A stretch of 64,000 nucleotides of DNA, taken from positions 62,001 to 126,000 of the forward strand of contig NZ_JABWGN010000018.1 in NCBI RefSeq assembly GCF_013363975.1. The letters run 5' to 3'. This DNA is from Nonomuraea montanisoli (GTDB lineage Bacteria > Actinomycetota > Actinomycetes > Streptosporangiales > Streptosporangiaceae). The notes under the pieces were generated by a model. It worked only from the letters and a program-made list of their open reading frames with translations, did not search any database and was not told where the DNA came from. This document shows positions 25,544 through 34,931 of this stretch, piece by piece. Within the stretch, counting starts at the first letter, position 1. The number at the start of each line of letters is the position of its first letter. Position numbers and translations under genes: made by a program.

Positions 25544-28099
25544 GTGGCTGGCTTGGGCAGGGTCGGGCGACGACGAACGGGAACCGACCGCGACGGCTTA
25601 CCGGAGTCCGCCGGAGCCGGGCCGCGGCGGCTGACCGGTCGTCGCCGGCTGCGCCTGCGCACCGTGCTGATCATCGTCGTGGTCGTCCCGATCGCGGCCT
25701 TCGCGCCGCTGCTGGGTTCGGGCATGTTCCAGCTCTTCAGCCAGTGGCAGGCGGAGGTGGCCCAGCTTGAGCTGGCCGCCGTCTCCGTCGGCCGGCCCGC
25801 GGCCAACCTGTTCTTCAACCTCGACCGGGAACGACGGATCACCGCGGAGGTCCAGGCCGCCCCCGGAGAGGCCGCCGCCGACAAGCTCGCCAAGCAGCGC
25901 AGGGAGACCGACAAGGCCGTGGTCGCCTTCCGCCCGCTGGTGAAGCTGGACACGTCCAAGGCGCCGGAGGGCACCACGGACGCCGTCGCGCGCACCGACC
26001 GCGCGCTCGGGCTGCTGGAGCAGCAGCGCCGGGCGGTGGACGCCGGCTGGTCCAGCGCCCAGAACGTGTACGACTACTTCAACAGCGTCATCGAGTCGGA
26101 CCTCGGCGTGCTGACCGCCCTCAGCCGTACCGACCACGGCGAGGTCAGCAGCAGCGCGCAGACGCTGGTCGACCTCTTCTGGGTCGTCGACATGATCGGC
26201 CGTGAGGACGCCGTCCTGGCCCGTGGCTGGGAGGCGGGGCGCCTGACGAGGGACGAGTACGCCCTGGTCACCGACGCCGCCGGCACCCGCAATCACCTCA
26301 TGCGGTCCCGGGTGGTGCCCAGTCTCGTCGGCAACGAGAGCCGCTATCGGACGCTGACGACCAGCAAGGCATGGAAGACCATGGTCGACCTGGAGGAGCG
26401 GCTGATCGCCTCCGGAGGCGGCGCCGACGACAACCAGGTGAAGCTCCGCCCGGTCGCCTCCACCTGGCGCTCCTCGGTCGACGCGATCAGCCCGCAGCTG
26501 CTGGACCTGCTCAGTATCCGGCTCGTCAACGTCGCCAAGATCGGCTACAGTCACGCCAAACAGCTCTTCGTGATCTTCCTCAGCATCACCGGCGTCAGCG
26601 TGCTCGCCGTGGTCCTGGTGATCGTCACGAGCTGGCGCCTCACCGCCGTTCTCCGGCGGCGCATCCTCCAGCTCCGGCAGGAAGCCCTGGAACTCCAGGA
26701 GCAGCTGCCCGACGTGGTCGCCCGGCTGGAGCGCGGCGAGGACGTCGAGGTGGAGGCGGAAGTACACATGGTCGAGCCCACTCCCGACGAGCTCGGCGAG
26801 CTCGGGCAGGCCCTGAACATGGCGAGCCGCAGCGCCGTCTCCACCGCCGTGCGGCAGGCCGAGCAGCACCGCGGCTTCCAGCGCATGCTCCAGCGCATCG
26901 CCCGCCGCACCCAGATCCTCATCGGCCTCCAGTTGAAGAAGCTGGACGAGCTGGAACGCAGGTACGAGGACCCCGAGGTGCTGGAGGGGCTGTTCGACCT
27001 GGACCACCTCACCGCTCGCCTGCGTCGCTACGAGGAGAACCTGGTGATCCTCGGCGGCGGCCAGCCGCAGCGCCGCTGGCGCAAGCCCGTACGCCTGCTC
27101 GACGTCCTGCGCGCCGCGCAGGGCGAGGTCCAGGACTACCGGCGGATCACGATCGACGTCGAAGGCGAGCCGTGGGTGGCCGAGCGCGCGGTGGGAGCGC
27201 TGGTCCACGTCCTGGCGGAGCTCATGGAGAACGCGACCGCCTTCTCCAGGCCGCCGACCCCCGTCGAGGTGCGGGCCGCCATGGTCAGCAGGGGCATCGC
27301 CGTGGAGATCGAGGACCGTGGCCTCGGCATGGAGCCCGAGCAGTACGCCGCCGCCAACGCCCTGATGCAGACGCCGCCGCAGCTCGACGTGATGGCTCAG
27401 GCCGACGACGTGCGGCTCGGCCTGTACGTGGTCGCCCGGCTCGCCGCGGGCCTGGGCCTGCAGGTGGAGCTGCGGCAGTCGGCCTTCGGCGGCACCCGGG
27501 TCATCGTGCTGCTGCCGGACTCGCTGGTGGTGGACCGTCCCCGCGTGGTGCCGGGCCCGGCCGCCCGCCCCGAGGCGGTCCCCCAGGACGCCACGGGCCC
27601 GCACGCGCACCCGTACCCGCAGGAAGGCGCGGCCGACCCGCGGCCGCCCTCCAACAGCCTCTTCGAAAGGCCCCGCGAAAAGCCGCACGAGGGCCGCCAC
27701 GAGAGGCCCGACGAGGAGCCCGACGAGGGGCCCTACGAGAAGCCGCGCGACAGTACGCAGTTGCCGACTCGCTCCCGGGGGCGCGCGATGGCCTACATCA
27801 CGGCGCCCGGCGCCGGATCACCCGAGCGCGGCGACGCGCCCGCGCCGCCCGGCAGCCGGCCGCTGCCCCAGCGGGTGCGCCAGGCCAACCTGGTCACCGA
27901 GCTCAAGGTCCCCGCGGACCGGGCGGAGCGCACCGACCAGGACATCTGGTCCGTACGCGACCAGCCCGCCCGGTCCAGCGCCACGATCGGCGCCTTCCAG
28001 AGGCAGTCCCGCAGGCGCCGGACCGGTGACGACGACGCCCTCCAGCCGGGGCCGGACGGACCCTCCGAGCCCCCTTCCCCTACGACGGAAGATCGATGA
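25544..28099 (+). CDS. Conservon sensor histidine kinase-like protein (CvnA type)
   Basis: An 851-residue membrane kinase. A basic N-terminus precedes membrane helix 1 (TVLIIVVVVPIAAFAPLLG), then an extracellular nitrate/nitrite-sensor (NIT)-like helical domain, helix 2 (LFVIFLSITGVSVLAVVLVI), a HAMP-like linker, a coiled region (RRTQILIGLQLKKLDELERR) and a HATPase_c domain (LAELMENATAFS, IEDRGLGM, GLYVVARLAAGLGL, GGTRVIVLLP). The last 180 residues are a disordered Pro/Arg/Glu-rich tail. I chose the GTG at 25544, preceded by GAGGAGAG; the frame is open to 25430. Its stop overlaps the roadblock gene by 4 bases. Confidence 0.9.
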   Translation: MAGLGRVGRRRTGTDRDGLPESAGAGPRRLTGRRRLRLRTVLIIVVVVPIAAFAPLLGSGMFQLFSQWQAEVAQLELAAVSVGRPAANLFFNLDRERRITAEVQAAPGEAAADKLAKQRRETDKAVVAFRPLVKLDTSKAPEGTTDAVARTDRALGLLEQQRRAVDAGWSSAQNVYDYFNSVIESDLGVLTALSRTDHGEVSSSAQTLVDLFWVVDMIGREDAVLARGWEAGRLTRDEYALVTDAAGTRNHLMRSRVVPSLVGNESRYRTLTTSKAWKTMVDLEERLIASGGGADDNQVKLRPVASTWRSSVDAISPQLLDLLSIRLVNVAKIGYSHAKQLFVIFLSITGVSVLAVVLVIVTSWRLTAVLRRRILQLRQEALELQEQLPDVVARLERGEDVEVEAEVHMVEPTPDELGELGQALNMASRSAVSTAVRQAEQHRGFQRMLQRIARRTQILIGLQLKKLDELERRYEDPEVLEGLFDLDHLTARLRRYEENLVILGGGQPQRRWRKPVRLLDVLRAAQGEVQDYRRITIDVEGEPWVAERAVGALVHVLAELMENATAFSRPPTPVEVRAAMVSRGIAVEIEDRGLGMEPEQYAAANALMQTPPQLDVMAQADDVRLGLYVVARLAAGLGLQVELRQSAFGGTRVIVLLPDSLVVDRPRVVPGPAARPEAVPQDATGPHAHPYPQEGAADPRPPSNSLFERPREKPHEGRHERPDEEPDEGPYEKPRDSTQLPTRSRGRAMAYITAPGAGSPERGDAPAPPGSRPLPQRVRQANLVTELKVPADRAERTDQDIWSVRDQPARSSATIGAFQRQSRRRRTGDDDALQPGPDGPSEPPSPTTEDR

Positions 28100-28530
28100 T
28101 GACGCAGCGAACCACCGCCACCGACACAGACCTGGACTGGCTCCTGGACGGCCTGGTCGATCAGGTCGCGGGCACCAGGCACGCCATCGTGCTGTCCGAC
28201 GACGGCCTGGTGATCAGCCGCTCCCGGACCATCGAACGCTCGGACGCCGAACGCCTCGCCGCGATCGCCACCGGCCAGCAGAGCCTGGCCCGCGGCGTCG
28301 GGCAGTTGTTCAGCGGCGGACCGGTTCACCAGGTCATCATCGAGATGGCCGAGCTGTGGCTGTTCATCACGGCCGCGGGCCGTGGCACCCACCTGGCGGT
28401 GGTCGCGTCCCAGGAGGTCGACGCCGAGCTGATGAGCGTCGCGATGCACACCCTGATCCAGCAGGTCGGCCAGAAGCTGGGCACCGACGCGCGTACCCCG
28501 CCGGCCGACGAGGCGGGGAGACGCGGATGA
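28096..28530 (+). CDS. Roadblock/LC7-domain protein (CvnB type)
   Basis: A 144-residue roadblock/LC7 protein, expected to act as a GTPase-activating or scaffold partner of the conservon GTPase. Motifs are LDWLLDGLVDQVAGTRHAIVLSDDGLVISRS and IIEMAELWLFITAAGRGTHLAVVA, typical of the fold. It overlaps its neighbours by 4 bases on both sides, as in a tightly coupled conservon operon. Confidence 0.93.
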   Translation: MMTQRTTATDTDLDWLLDGLVDQVAGTRHAIVLSDDGLVISRSRTIERSDAERLAAIATGQQSLARGVGQLFSGGPVHQVIIEMAELWLFITAAGRGTHLAVVASQEVDAELMSVAMHTLIQQVGQKLGTDARTPPADEAGRRG

Positions 28531-28925
28531 AGCACTGGACGGAGGGCTTCGACGACGACCACGCTGACGAGCCCCTTGTCCGTCCCTACACGATCACCGG
28601 CGGGCGGACCACCCCGGAGCGGGACGACCTCACGCTGATCACCCTGGTGACGGTGATCTCCGAGGCGCCCGCGGACAACGGGCCCGGCCTGCGAAGGCTG
28701 CAACCGGAGCACCGCACCATCCTCGCTCTGTGCAAGCAGCCCCTCGCGGTCGCCGAGATCGCCTCCGCGCTGAACCTCCCGGTGTCGGTGACCAAGATCC
28801 TCATCGGTGATCTGATCGAGGCCGGTCATGTGCGCTCCCGGCCGCCGCTCGCCTTCGCGCAGGCGGGCGGATTACCTGGCATGTCAATCCTTGAGGCGGT
28901 GAGGGATGGGCTTCGCAAGCTCTGA
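28527..28925 (+). CDS. DUF742 protein (CvnC type)
   Basis: A 132-residue DUF742 protein. The family pattern LVRPYTITGGRT near residue 18, LITLV, LQPEHRTILALCKQPLAVAEIASALNLPVSVTKILIGDLI (read in parts; winged-helix-like) and the ending ILEAVRDGLRKL are all present. The ATG at 28527 overlaps the roadblock stop. Together with the flanking genes it forms the four-gene conservon. Confidence 0.93.
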   Translation: MKHWTEGFDDDHADEPLVRPYTITGGRTTPERDDLTLITLVTVISEAPADNGPGLRRLQPEHRTILALCKQPLAVAEIASALNLPVSVTKILIGDLIEAGHVRSRPPLAFAQAGGLPGMSILEAVRDGLRKL

Positions 28926-29505
28926 CCCCGGGGTTCGCGCTCCCCTGGCAGTGAAGATCCTGGTCGCCGGTGGTTTCGGCGTCGGGAAGACCACCCTGGT
29001 CGGCTCGGTGAGCGAGGTCGCCCCGCTCCGCACCGAGGAGTACCTGACCCACGCCAGCATCGGCGTGGACGACCTCGAAGGCGTGAGCGGCAAGTCCACC
29101 ACCACCGTGGCGCTGGACTTCGGGCGCATCACCATCAACAGCGAGCTCGTGCTCTACCTGTTCGGCACCCCCGGGCAGGAACGCTTCTGGTTCATGTGGA
29201 ACGACCTCGTCAACGGGGCGATGGGCGCGGTCGTCCTGGTCGACACCCGCCGGCTGGAGGTGAGCTTCGCGTCGATCGACTTCTTCGAGAGCCGCGGCAT
29301 CCCCTTCGTCGTCGGCGTCAACTGCTTCCACGGCGTCCGGGACCGGACGCAGGAGGAGATCCGCAGGGCGCTCGACCTCGACCCGCAGGTGCCGCTGGTG
29401 CTCTGCGACGCCCGCGACCGGGCGGCGGGGCGGGACGTCCTGCTGGCGCTCATCGACCACCTGATGGCCGCTCACGCCCGCGCCGCGGCGCACCCGGTCT
29501 CCTAG
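28906..29505 (+). CDS. Conservon small GTPase (CvnD type)
   Basis: A 199-residue Ras-like ATP/GTP-binding protein. The P-loop is GGFGVGKTTLVG, switch II carries LFGTPGQERFWFMW, and specificity elements follow (VGVNCFHG, with CDARDR in the SAK position). It overlaps the DUF742 gene by 20 bases and ends the operon. In other actinomycetes the four proteins form a membrane-associated complex compared with eukaryotic G-protein signalling; the signal here is unknown. Confidence 0.93.
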   Translation: MGFASSDPGVRAPLAVKILVAGGFGVGKTTLVGSVSEVAPLRTEEYLTHASIGVDDLEGVSGKSTTTVALDFGRITINSELVLYLFGTPGQERFWFMWNDLVNGAMGAVVLVDTRRLEVSFASIDFFESRGIPFVVGVNCFHGVRDRTQEEIRRALDLDPQVPLVLCDARDRAAGRDVLLALIDHLMAAHARAAAHPVS

Positions 29506-29522
29506 GCCGCCCTGAGGAGCGC

Positions 29523-30188
29523 CTAGGTCTCCTGAGGGGCGGAGGACGCGTTCAGGTAGGTCAGGACGGCGAGGACGCGGCGGTTGCTGTTGTCGTCGTC
29601 GGTGATGCCGAGCTTGCCGAACAGTGAGGTCGTGTACTTGCTGATGGCGCCCTCGCTGAGGAACAGCCGCCGGCTGATGGCCTGGTTGGACAGTCCCTCG
29701 GCCATGAGGCCGAGCACGGAGTGCTCGCGTTCGGTGAGTTGACCGAGCCGCCGGGTCGAGGAGCCGCTGGACAGCAGCTTCGCGATGACGGCCGGGTCCA
29801 TGGCGGTCCCGCCTCCGGCGACGCGTTCCAGGGCGTCGATGAACTGGTCGGCGTCGAAGACGCTCTCCTTGAGGAGGTAGCCGACGCCGCCCGCGCCGTC
29901 GGCCAGGAGCTCGCGGGCGTAGAGCTGCTCGACGTGCTGCGACAGGATCAGGACCGGCAGACCGGGCACCTCGCCGCGGGCGGCCAGGGCCGCGCGCAGG
30001 CCCTCGTCCGACTGGGTGGGCGGCATGCGGACGTCGATGACGGCGACGTCGGGCCGCCACTTCAGCAGCGCCTCGACCGTCTCGGGGCCGGTGGTCGCCG
30101 TGGCCACCACCTCGTGGCCGTACGCCTCGACGAGGCGGACCAGCCCGTCGCGCAGGAGGTAGAGGTCTTCGGCTACAACGATTCGCAT
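29523..30188 (-). CDS. NarL/LuxR-type response regulator
   Basis: A 221-residue regulator. The receiver domain (MRIVVAEDLYLLRDGLVRLVE) has the phosphorylated Asp in VAVIDVRMPP and Lys in YLLKESV. The LuxR-type helix-turn-helix is LTEREHSVLGLMAEGLSNQAISRRLFLSEGAISKY (read in parts). It overlaps the upstream kinase gene by 16 bases and forms its cognate pair. Confidence 0.93.
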   Translation of the reverse strand: MRIVVAEDLYLLRDGLVRLVEAYGHEVVATATTGPETVEALLKWRPDVAVIDVRMPPTQSDEGLRAALAARGEVPGLPVLILSQHVEQLYARELLADGAGGVGYLLKESVFDADQFIDALERVAGGGTAMDPAVIAKLLSSGSSTRRLGQLTEREHSVLGLMAEGLSNQAISRRLFLSEGAISKYTTSLFGKLGITDDDNSNRRVLAVLTYLNASSAPQET

Positions 30189-31411
30189 GGTACGACCATC
30201 CTCACACGCGTCGGACCGCCCGCCGGACTGGTGACCTCCAGCGTCCCGTCGAAGACCGCGAGGCGGCGCCGCAGCCCTTCGAGTCCGCCGCCGGCCCGCA
30301 CGCCGGCCCCGCCGCGGCCGTCGTCCTCGACGTCGACGACGATGCCGGTCTCGTCCCCGGCGAAGGAGATCCGCGCCCGGGTCGCGTGGGCGTGCTTGAC
30401 CGCGTTGGTCATCAGCTCGGCGACGCCGAAGTACACGGCGGACTCGATCGGCGGGTCCAGGCGCAGCCGGACGTCGGCGCTGACGGTCGCTTCGAGCGGG
30501 CTGTCCAGGGCGAAGGCGCGGACGGCGTCGACGAGCCCGCGCTCGTTCAGCACCGGCGGGTTGATGCCCCTGACCAGCTCGCGCAGCTCGTTCAGCGACG
30601 TGGCGGCGCCGGCCCGCGCCTCCCGCAGCAGTGCCATGGCCCGGTCGGGGTCGGTCCGCATCAGCTTCTCCGCGGTCGCCAGGGAGAGCCCGAGCGCGAC
30701 CAGGCGTGCCTGCGCCCCGTCGTGCAGGTCCCGCTCGATGCGGCGGATCTCGGCGGCCTGTGCGACCGTGGTGTCCGCGCGCTGGCTCGTCAGCTCGTCC
30801 ACCCGGTCCGCCAGGGCCATGGCGGGCGACGGGCGCAGGAGGCGGACGGCCACCGGTACGGCGGGCCGCCAGGCGTACCGGGCGGCGGCGACGGCCACGA
30901 CCAGGCCGAGCACCCCCACGAGGGGCGAGGACGTGCCGAACCCGAGGACCGCCGCCGCGAGCCCGGCCAGGGGCACGGCGGCGACCACGCCCGCGGTGAA
31001 CGGCACGATCGCCGTGAACCGCAGGTCGCGCCAGACGGCGGGATCCTTCCACCAGAGCCGCATCCGCTGGTCCATGAGGGCGTCGCGCCTGGTGCGCTCG
31101 TAGCTGAAGCCGTTCCACCAGTAGCCGGTGGACATCCGCGTCACCGGCCCGGCCTGCCGGTATCCGGGCGGGATGACGACCCCCGTCCATTTCGCGACGA
31201 GCGAGCGGGTCATCCGGCACACCGGGCGCGACAGGGCGAACGTGCCGATGCACGCCCACACGAACGGCGCGATCCACGTCCACGGGTCGCCACCCCACCA
31301 CATCCACAGCGCCACGGCGACGGCCCACACCGCCGGCACCAGCATGGCGACGACCACCACGGCGCACGCGCGCGCGAACCCCACGCAGGCGCTCGCCCCC
31401 CACTGTCGCAT
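30173..31411 (-). CDS. NarX/DesK-type sensor histidine kinase
   Basis: A 412-residue kinase. Two N-terminal helices lie at about 12-60 and two further helices at about 135-185, with a sensor-like loop between (GYWWNGFSYERTRRDALMDQRMRLWWKD). The HisKA_3 phosphoacceptor is in RRIERDLHDGAQARLVALGL, and the HATPase domain shows ELMTNAVKHAHA and VEDDGRGG. It is divergent from the P450 gene with 226 bases between them; no obvious operator was seen there. Confidence 0.92.
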   Translation of the reverse strand: MRQWGASACVGFARACAVVVVAMLVPAVWAVAVALWMWWGGDPWTWIAPFVWACIGTFALSRPVCRMTRSLVAKWTGVVIPPGYRQAGPVTRMSTGYWWNGFSYERTRRDALMDQRMRLWWKDPAVWRDLRFTAIVPFTAGVVAAVPLAGLAAAVLGFGTSSPLVGVLGLVVAVAAARYAWRPAVPVAVRLLRPSPAMALADRVDELTSQRADTTVAQAAEIRRIERDLHDGAQARLVALGLSLATAEKLMRTDPDRAMALLREARAGAATSLNELRELVRGINPPVLNERGLVDAVRAFALDSPLEATVSADVRLRLDPPIESAVYFGVAELMTNAVKHAHATRARISFAGDETGIVVDVEDDGRGGAGVRAGGGLEGLRRRLAVFDGTLEVTSPAGGPTRVRMVVPCESL

Positions 31412-31637
31412 CGTTCTTCCCTTTCGGTACGGCTCGGTGTCTCCACTGTGCGGCCCTCGGAGCCCGAATCCCGCCGGATCGGCCCTGGAGTGGGTCCAGC
31501 CCCACCCACCCGGACGTGCAGCCCCATCTTCGCGTGCTCGCCGGGGCCCGTTGATGTGGCCCGTGAGTCATTGACCGGCTACGGACCGCTCCGTACGTTC
31601 CAGGGGACTCGTTGGCCGGCGTCGCCAGGAGGCGATC

Positions 31638-32852
31638 ATGACAGCACGGTCCAGCACCACATCACCCTGGCCGGATCTCCCGCCCGGTCCGCTCGGCACC
31701 CCCTCTCCCGACCTGCTCCGCAGGCTCGCCGAGGCGCCGCTGGAGCCGACCGTGATGCCGAGCGGCGACCAGGTGCCGATGATCGTGAGGTACGAGGACG
31801 TCCGCGCCGTTCTCACCTCGCCGGCCAGCAGCCGCAACCTGCGCGCGCCCGGCCTTCCCCGGATGGTCAGCGGCACCGCGCTGGAGGACGACCCCTCGGC
31901 GCTGATCAACCAGGACCCGCCCGAGCACACCCGCTACCGCCGCATCATGCAGGGCACGTTCACTCCCCGGCACATCGAGCGGTGGCGGCCGCGCGCGGCG
32001 GCGATCGCCGGCGAGCTGGTCGAGGCGGCCGGCCAGGAGTTCGACCTGGTCGCCGACTTCGCCCTGCGGCTGCCCGCGCGGGTGATCTGCGAGATGCTCG
32101 GCGTCCCGATGGACCGCTTCGAGCAGTTCCGCGGGTGGACCGAGATGTTCCTGTCCACCTCCGAGGCGAGCGCCGAGGCCAGGGGAGAGGGATTCGCCGC
32201 GTTCATGGCGTACGCGGGCGAGCTGATCGCGGAGCACCGGGTCAGGCGCGGCGGCGACCTCATCGACCTGCTCATCGAGGCGCGCGACGAGGGCGACAGG
32301 CTGAGCGAGGCGGAGCTGACCCACATGGTCTTCACCCTGATCATGGCCGGTCACGAGACCACCGCGTCGATCATCATCCGGGGCGTGTTCCGCCTGCTGT
32401 GCCACCCCGAGCAGTACGCGGAGCTGGCGGCCCGGCCGGAGCTCCTGGAGCCGGCGGTGGAGGAGATCCTGCGCTGCGAGGGTCCCGGCGGCAACGGCCT
32501 GCTCCGGCTGATCACCGAGGACGTCGAGCTGCCCAGCGGCGTGATCCCGAAGGGCAGCGTCGTGCTGCCCAACCCCTCGGGCGCCAACCACGACCCGGCG
32601 GTCTTCGACGACGCGCTGCGGTTCGACATCCACAGGTTCGCCGGGAAGGCCGCCAACCCGCACCTGGCCTTCGGCCACGGTCCGCACTACTGCCTCGGGG
32701 CGAACCTGGCCCGGATGGAGCTGCAGGAGGCCTTCCGCGCCCTGGTGACCCGGCTGCCCACGCTCCGTCCCCAGGAGGACCTGGCGACGCTCCGCTGGAG
32801 CAGCGACGGGCTGATTCATCGCCCCCTCCGGCTCCCGGTCAAGGGAGGGTGA
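31638..32852 (+). CDS. Cytochrome P450
   Basis: A 404-residue soluble bacterial P450. The I-helix motif is MAGHETTASI, the K-helix ExxR is EEILR, and the heme-binding loop is FGHGPHYCLGANLARME with the axial Cys. Some conservons are followed by a P450 (the CvnE position); here a two-component system on the opposite strand separates them, so the link is only suggestive. No ferredoxin gene adjoins. Confidence 0.92.
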   Translation: MTARSSTTSPWPDLPPGPLGTPSPDLLRRLAEAPLEPTVMPSGDQVPMIVRYEDVRAVLTSPASSRNLRAPGLPRMVSGTALEDDPSALINQDPPEHTRYRRIMQGTFTPRHIERWRPRAAAIAGELVEAAGQEFDLVADFALRLPARVICEMLGVPMDRFEQFRGWTEMFLSTSEASAEARGEGFAAFMAYAGELIAEHRVRRGGDLIDLLIEARDEGDRLSEAELTHMVFTLIMAGHETTASIIIRGVFRLLCHPEQYAELAARPELLEPAVEEILRCEGPGGNGLLRLITEDVELPSGVIPKGSVVLPNPSGANHDPAVFDDALRFDIHRFAGKAANPHLAFGHGPHYCLGANLARMELQEAFRALVTRLPTLRPQEDLATLRWSSDGLIHRPLRLPVKGG

Positions 32853-32929
32853 GACGTCCCTGGCGCCCGACATCGCCACTGCTGCTACGTTTAGGCACTT
32901 TAGTCCCTCAGTAGTCAGAGGTACGAATA

Positions 32930-33961
32930 GTGCGACGGTACGGCTGGACGATCGGCGGCGTGATGGCGGGATGCCTGCTCGCGGGGTGCTCGGCCCTGCC
33001 CGGCCTGGGCGGGAAGGCGAGCCCCCCGGCGAGCACGACGGCCACGCCCGCCAGGAGCGACGCGCCGGCGGCTGCCCGCGCCGTCTCCGACCAGGACGCC
33101 ACCTCGATCCTCGCGGACTACGTCAAGCGCAACAACGCGGCCAACAAGGCCCGCAGCGCCGAGCTCCTGGCCGGTTACGAAGGCGGCTCCAGCTTCGCCA
33201 TCGACAAGGCCTCGTACGCGTCGAGCCGGGTCCTGAACAGGACCATCACGTACCAGCCGTTCGGCTACACCAAGCCCGCCTTCCATGTGCCGGCCGCCGG
33301 GCAGAAGCCCTGGTTCCTGGCCACGGCGCACTGGCAGCGCAAGACGACCACCGACAAGGAGCCGACGTACCTGCTCTTCGCCCGGCAGGGTGACGGCTGG
33401 CGGCAGATGTACTCGCCCGACACCTTCGACGGGACCACCGCCGCGGACCTGCCCAAGATCGCCGTGGACGCCTCGGACATGGCCACCGAGGTCGCTCCCA
33501 CGGACTCGGCCGGGCTGCTGATGTCGCCCGCCGACTTCGCCGGGAAGTACGCCGCGCACCTGGCCGGCAAGGGCGGCGCCGCCGACAAGAGCCTGTTCGC
33601 CGCCGACCGGATCACCACGAACGCCGCGAGCACCCGCATCAGGATGAACCAGTACGCGAGCAGCACGGTGACCGCCCGCCCCGCCACCCGCTACCCGTCG
33701 TACACGCTGCGCACCGCCGACGGCGGAGCACTGACCTTCACCACGATCGAGCGCACCATCCGCTACGACGTGCGACCGGGGCCGGAGCGCAACTACGTCT
33801 TCCAGAAGGACAGCGGCATCCTGCGCGGCAAGTACTACAGGTACATGACCATCACCGACCTGTTCCAGGTGGTGGCCCGCATCCCCCCGAAGAAGGCCGA
33901 CCCGGACCAGGTCAAGGTGATCGCTTCCTACTCCGGCCTGGTCGCGGGCGGCGGCAAGTGA
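32930..33961 (+). CDS. Lipoprotein of unknown function
   Basis: A 343-residue lipoprotein. The signal peptide ends in the lipobox LLAGC (Cys20), followed by a Ser/Thr/Pro/Ala linker and a large extracytoplasmic domain (LADYVKRNNAANKARSAELLAGYEGGSSFAIDKASY in parts; FLATAHWQRKTTTDKEPTYLLFARQGDGW). The pattern is common in actinobacteria, but I cannot name the function. The start is a GTG with AGAGG nine bases upstream. Confidence 0.82.
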   Translation: MRRYGWTIGGVMAGCLLAGCSALPGLGGKASPPASTTATPARSDAPAAARAVSDQDATSILADYVKRNNAANKARSAELLAGYEGGSSFAIDKASYASSRVLNRTITYQPFGYTKPAFHVPAAGQKPWFLATAHWQRKTTTDKEPTYLLFARQGDGWRQMYSPDTFDGTTAADLPKIAVDASDMATEVAPTDSAGLLMSPADFAGKYAAHLAGKGGAADKSLFAADRITTNAASTRIRMNQYASSTVTARPATRYPSYTLRTADGGALTFTTIERTIRYDVRPGPERNYVFQKDSGILRGKYYRYMTITDLFQVVARIPPKKADPDQVKVIASYSGLVAGGGK

Positions 33962-33968
33962 GACGGGG

Positions 33969-34808
33969 CTAGTTCCAGATCCCCGGGACGTCCTGCGGCA
34001 CGGAGTCCTTGACCTGTCCCTGGTCGATCACGTCGCCCTCCAGGGGCAGCAGGACGGTGGCCTGGCGTCCCCAGTCCTGGAATCGGGTGCTCGACTCGAC
34101 CTGGACGGAGCCGTTGTAGAACGGGATGACGGCCTTGGCCGACACCCTTTCCACCAGGCCGGTCGGGCCGAGCCAGAGGGTGTAGGAGACCTTGCCGTCG
34201 CGGCCCTTCTTGGAGTGCGTCCCGAAGCGCGAGGCGAAGGCGGGGGACACCGCCGCCAGCTTGCTCGTCTTGACGGACCCCTTCACCACGCCGTCCCGCA
34301 CCGTCGCGGGCTTGGCCAGGAGCGTCTTGAGCGTGTTCGGCTCCAGGACCTCGAGGATGAGGTTGCTCGGCGGCAGCTCGGTGTTCCGGTACCGCACCCA
34401 GCCGGCCTTCTGCATCTGCAGCGCCCGGTCCACCACCGGGCCGGCGACGTAGCTCGCGGTCCGCGACGAGATCATCTGGACCGGCCCCTCCTGCAGGGCC
34501 TCGGTCTCCTCGCGGTCCAGCCTCATCATGCTGCGCAGCAGGTCCTTGCTGTAGCGCACGGTCTGCGCCACGTCCGACGCGGCCGCGCCGCGCTGGTCGA
34601 ACCCGATGGTGCCCTCCAGGCTGGAGGTGGTGACCAGGGTGGGGGTGAAGGTCATCTTCGCCGTGGCCTGGACGTTGACGGCCCTGCCGCGGGTCAGTTC
34701 GGCCTTGAGCGCCTTGACCGGGTCGATCGTGGATGCGGCCTGCGCGGGCATGGCGGTGAGCTGCACCGCGCCTGCGATCGCGACGGCGCCGAGGATGGCT
34801 CGATTCAT
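33969..34808 (-). CDS. Secreted LolA-like protein downstream of sigma module 2
   Basis: A 279-residue exported protein. The signal peptide is MNRAILGAVAIAGAVQLTAMPAQA. The mature domain with repeated beta-strand patterns (VNVQATAKMTFTPT, YTLWLGPTGLVERVSAKAVI) is reminiscent of LolA/LppX-like folds, though this is inference. The ATG at 34808 has AGGGAAA upstream; the frame is open to 34856. It follows the CU044_5270-like gene by 123 bases, the same arrangement as in module 1. Confidence 0.78.
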   Translation of the reverse strand: MNRAILGAVAIAGAVQLTAMPAQAASTIDPVKALKAELTRGRAVNVQATAKMTFTPTLVTTSSLEGTIGFDQRGAAASDVAQTVRYSKDLLRSMMRLDREETEALQEGPVQMISSRTASYVAGPVVDRALQMQKAGWVRYRNTELPPSNLILEVLEPNTLKTLLAKPATVRDGVVKGSVKTSKLAAVSPAFASRFGTHSKKGRDGKVSYTLWLGPTGLVERVSAKAVIPFYNGSVQVESSTRFQDWGRQATVLLPLEGDVIDQGQVKDSVPQDVPGIWN

Positions 34809-34931
34809 GGGGTTTCCCTGGGAACGGGTCGGAAAGACGCGAACAATCTTGTGCATCTAAGATCGCTAGTCAAGCCGAACCGGGTCATTCCGCATCATTG
34901 GCGGCCCGATCACCCCATTTCATCTTTTTGT

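Noticed and set aside
25598..27700. 700-codon minus-strand open frame opposite the conservon kinase
   Set aside because: No domains; it mirrors the GC-rich codons of the real kinase gene.
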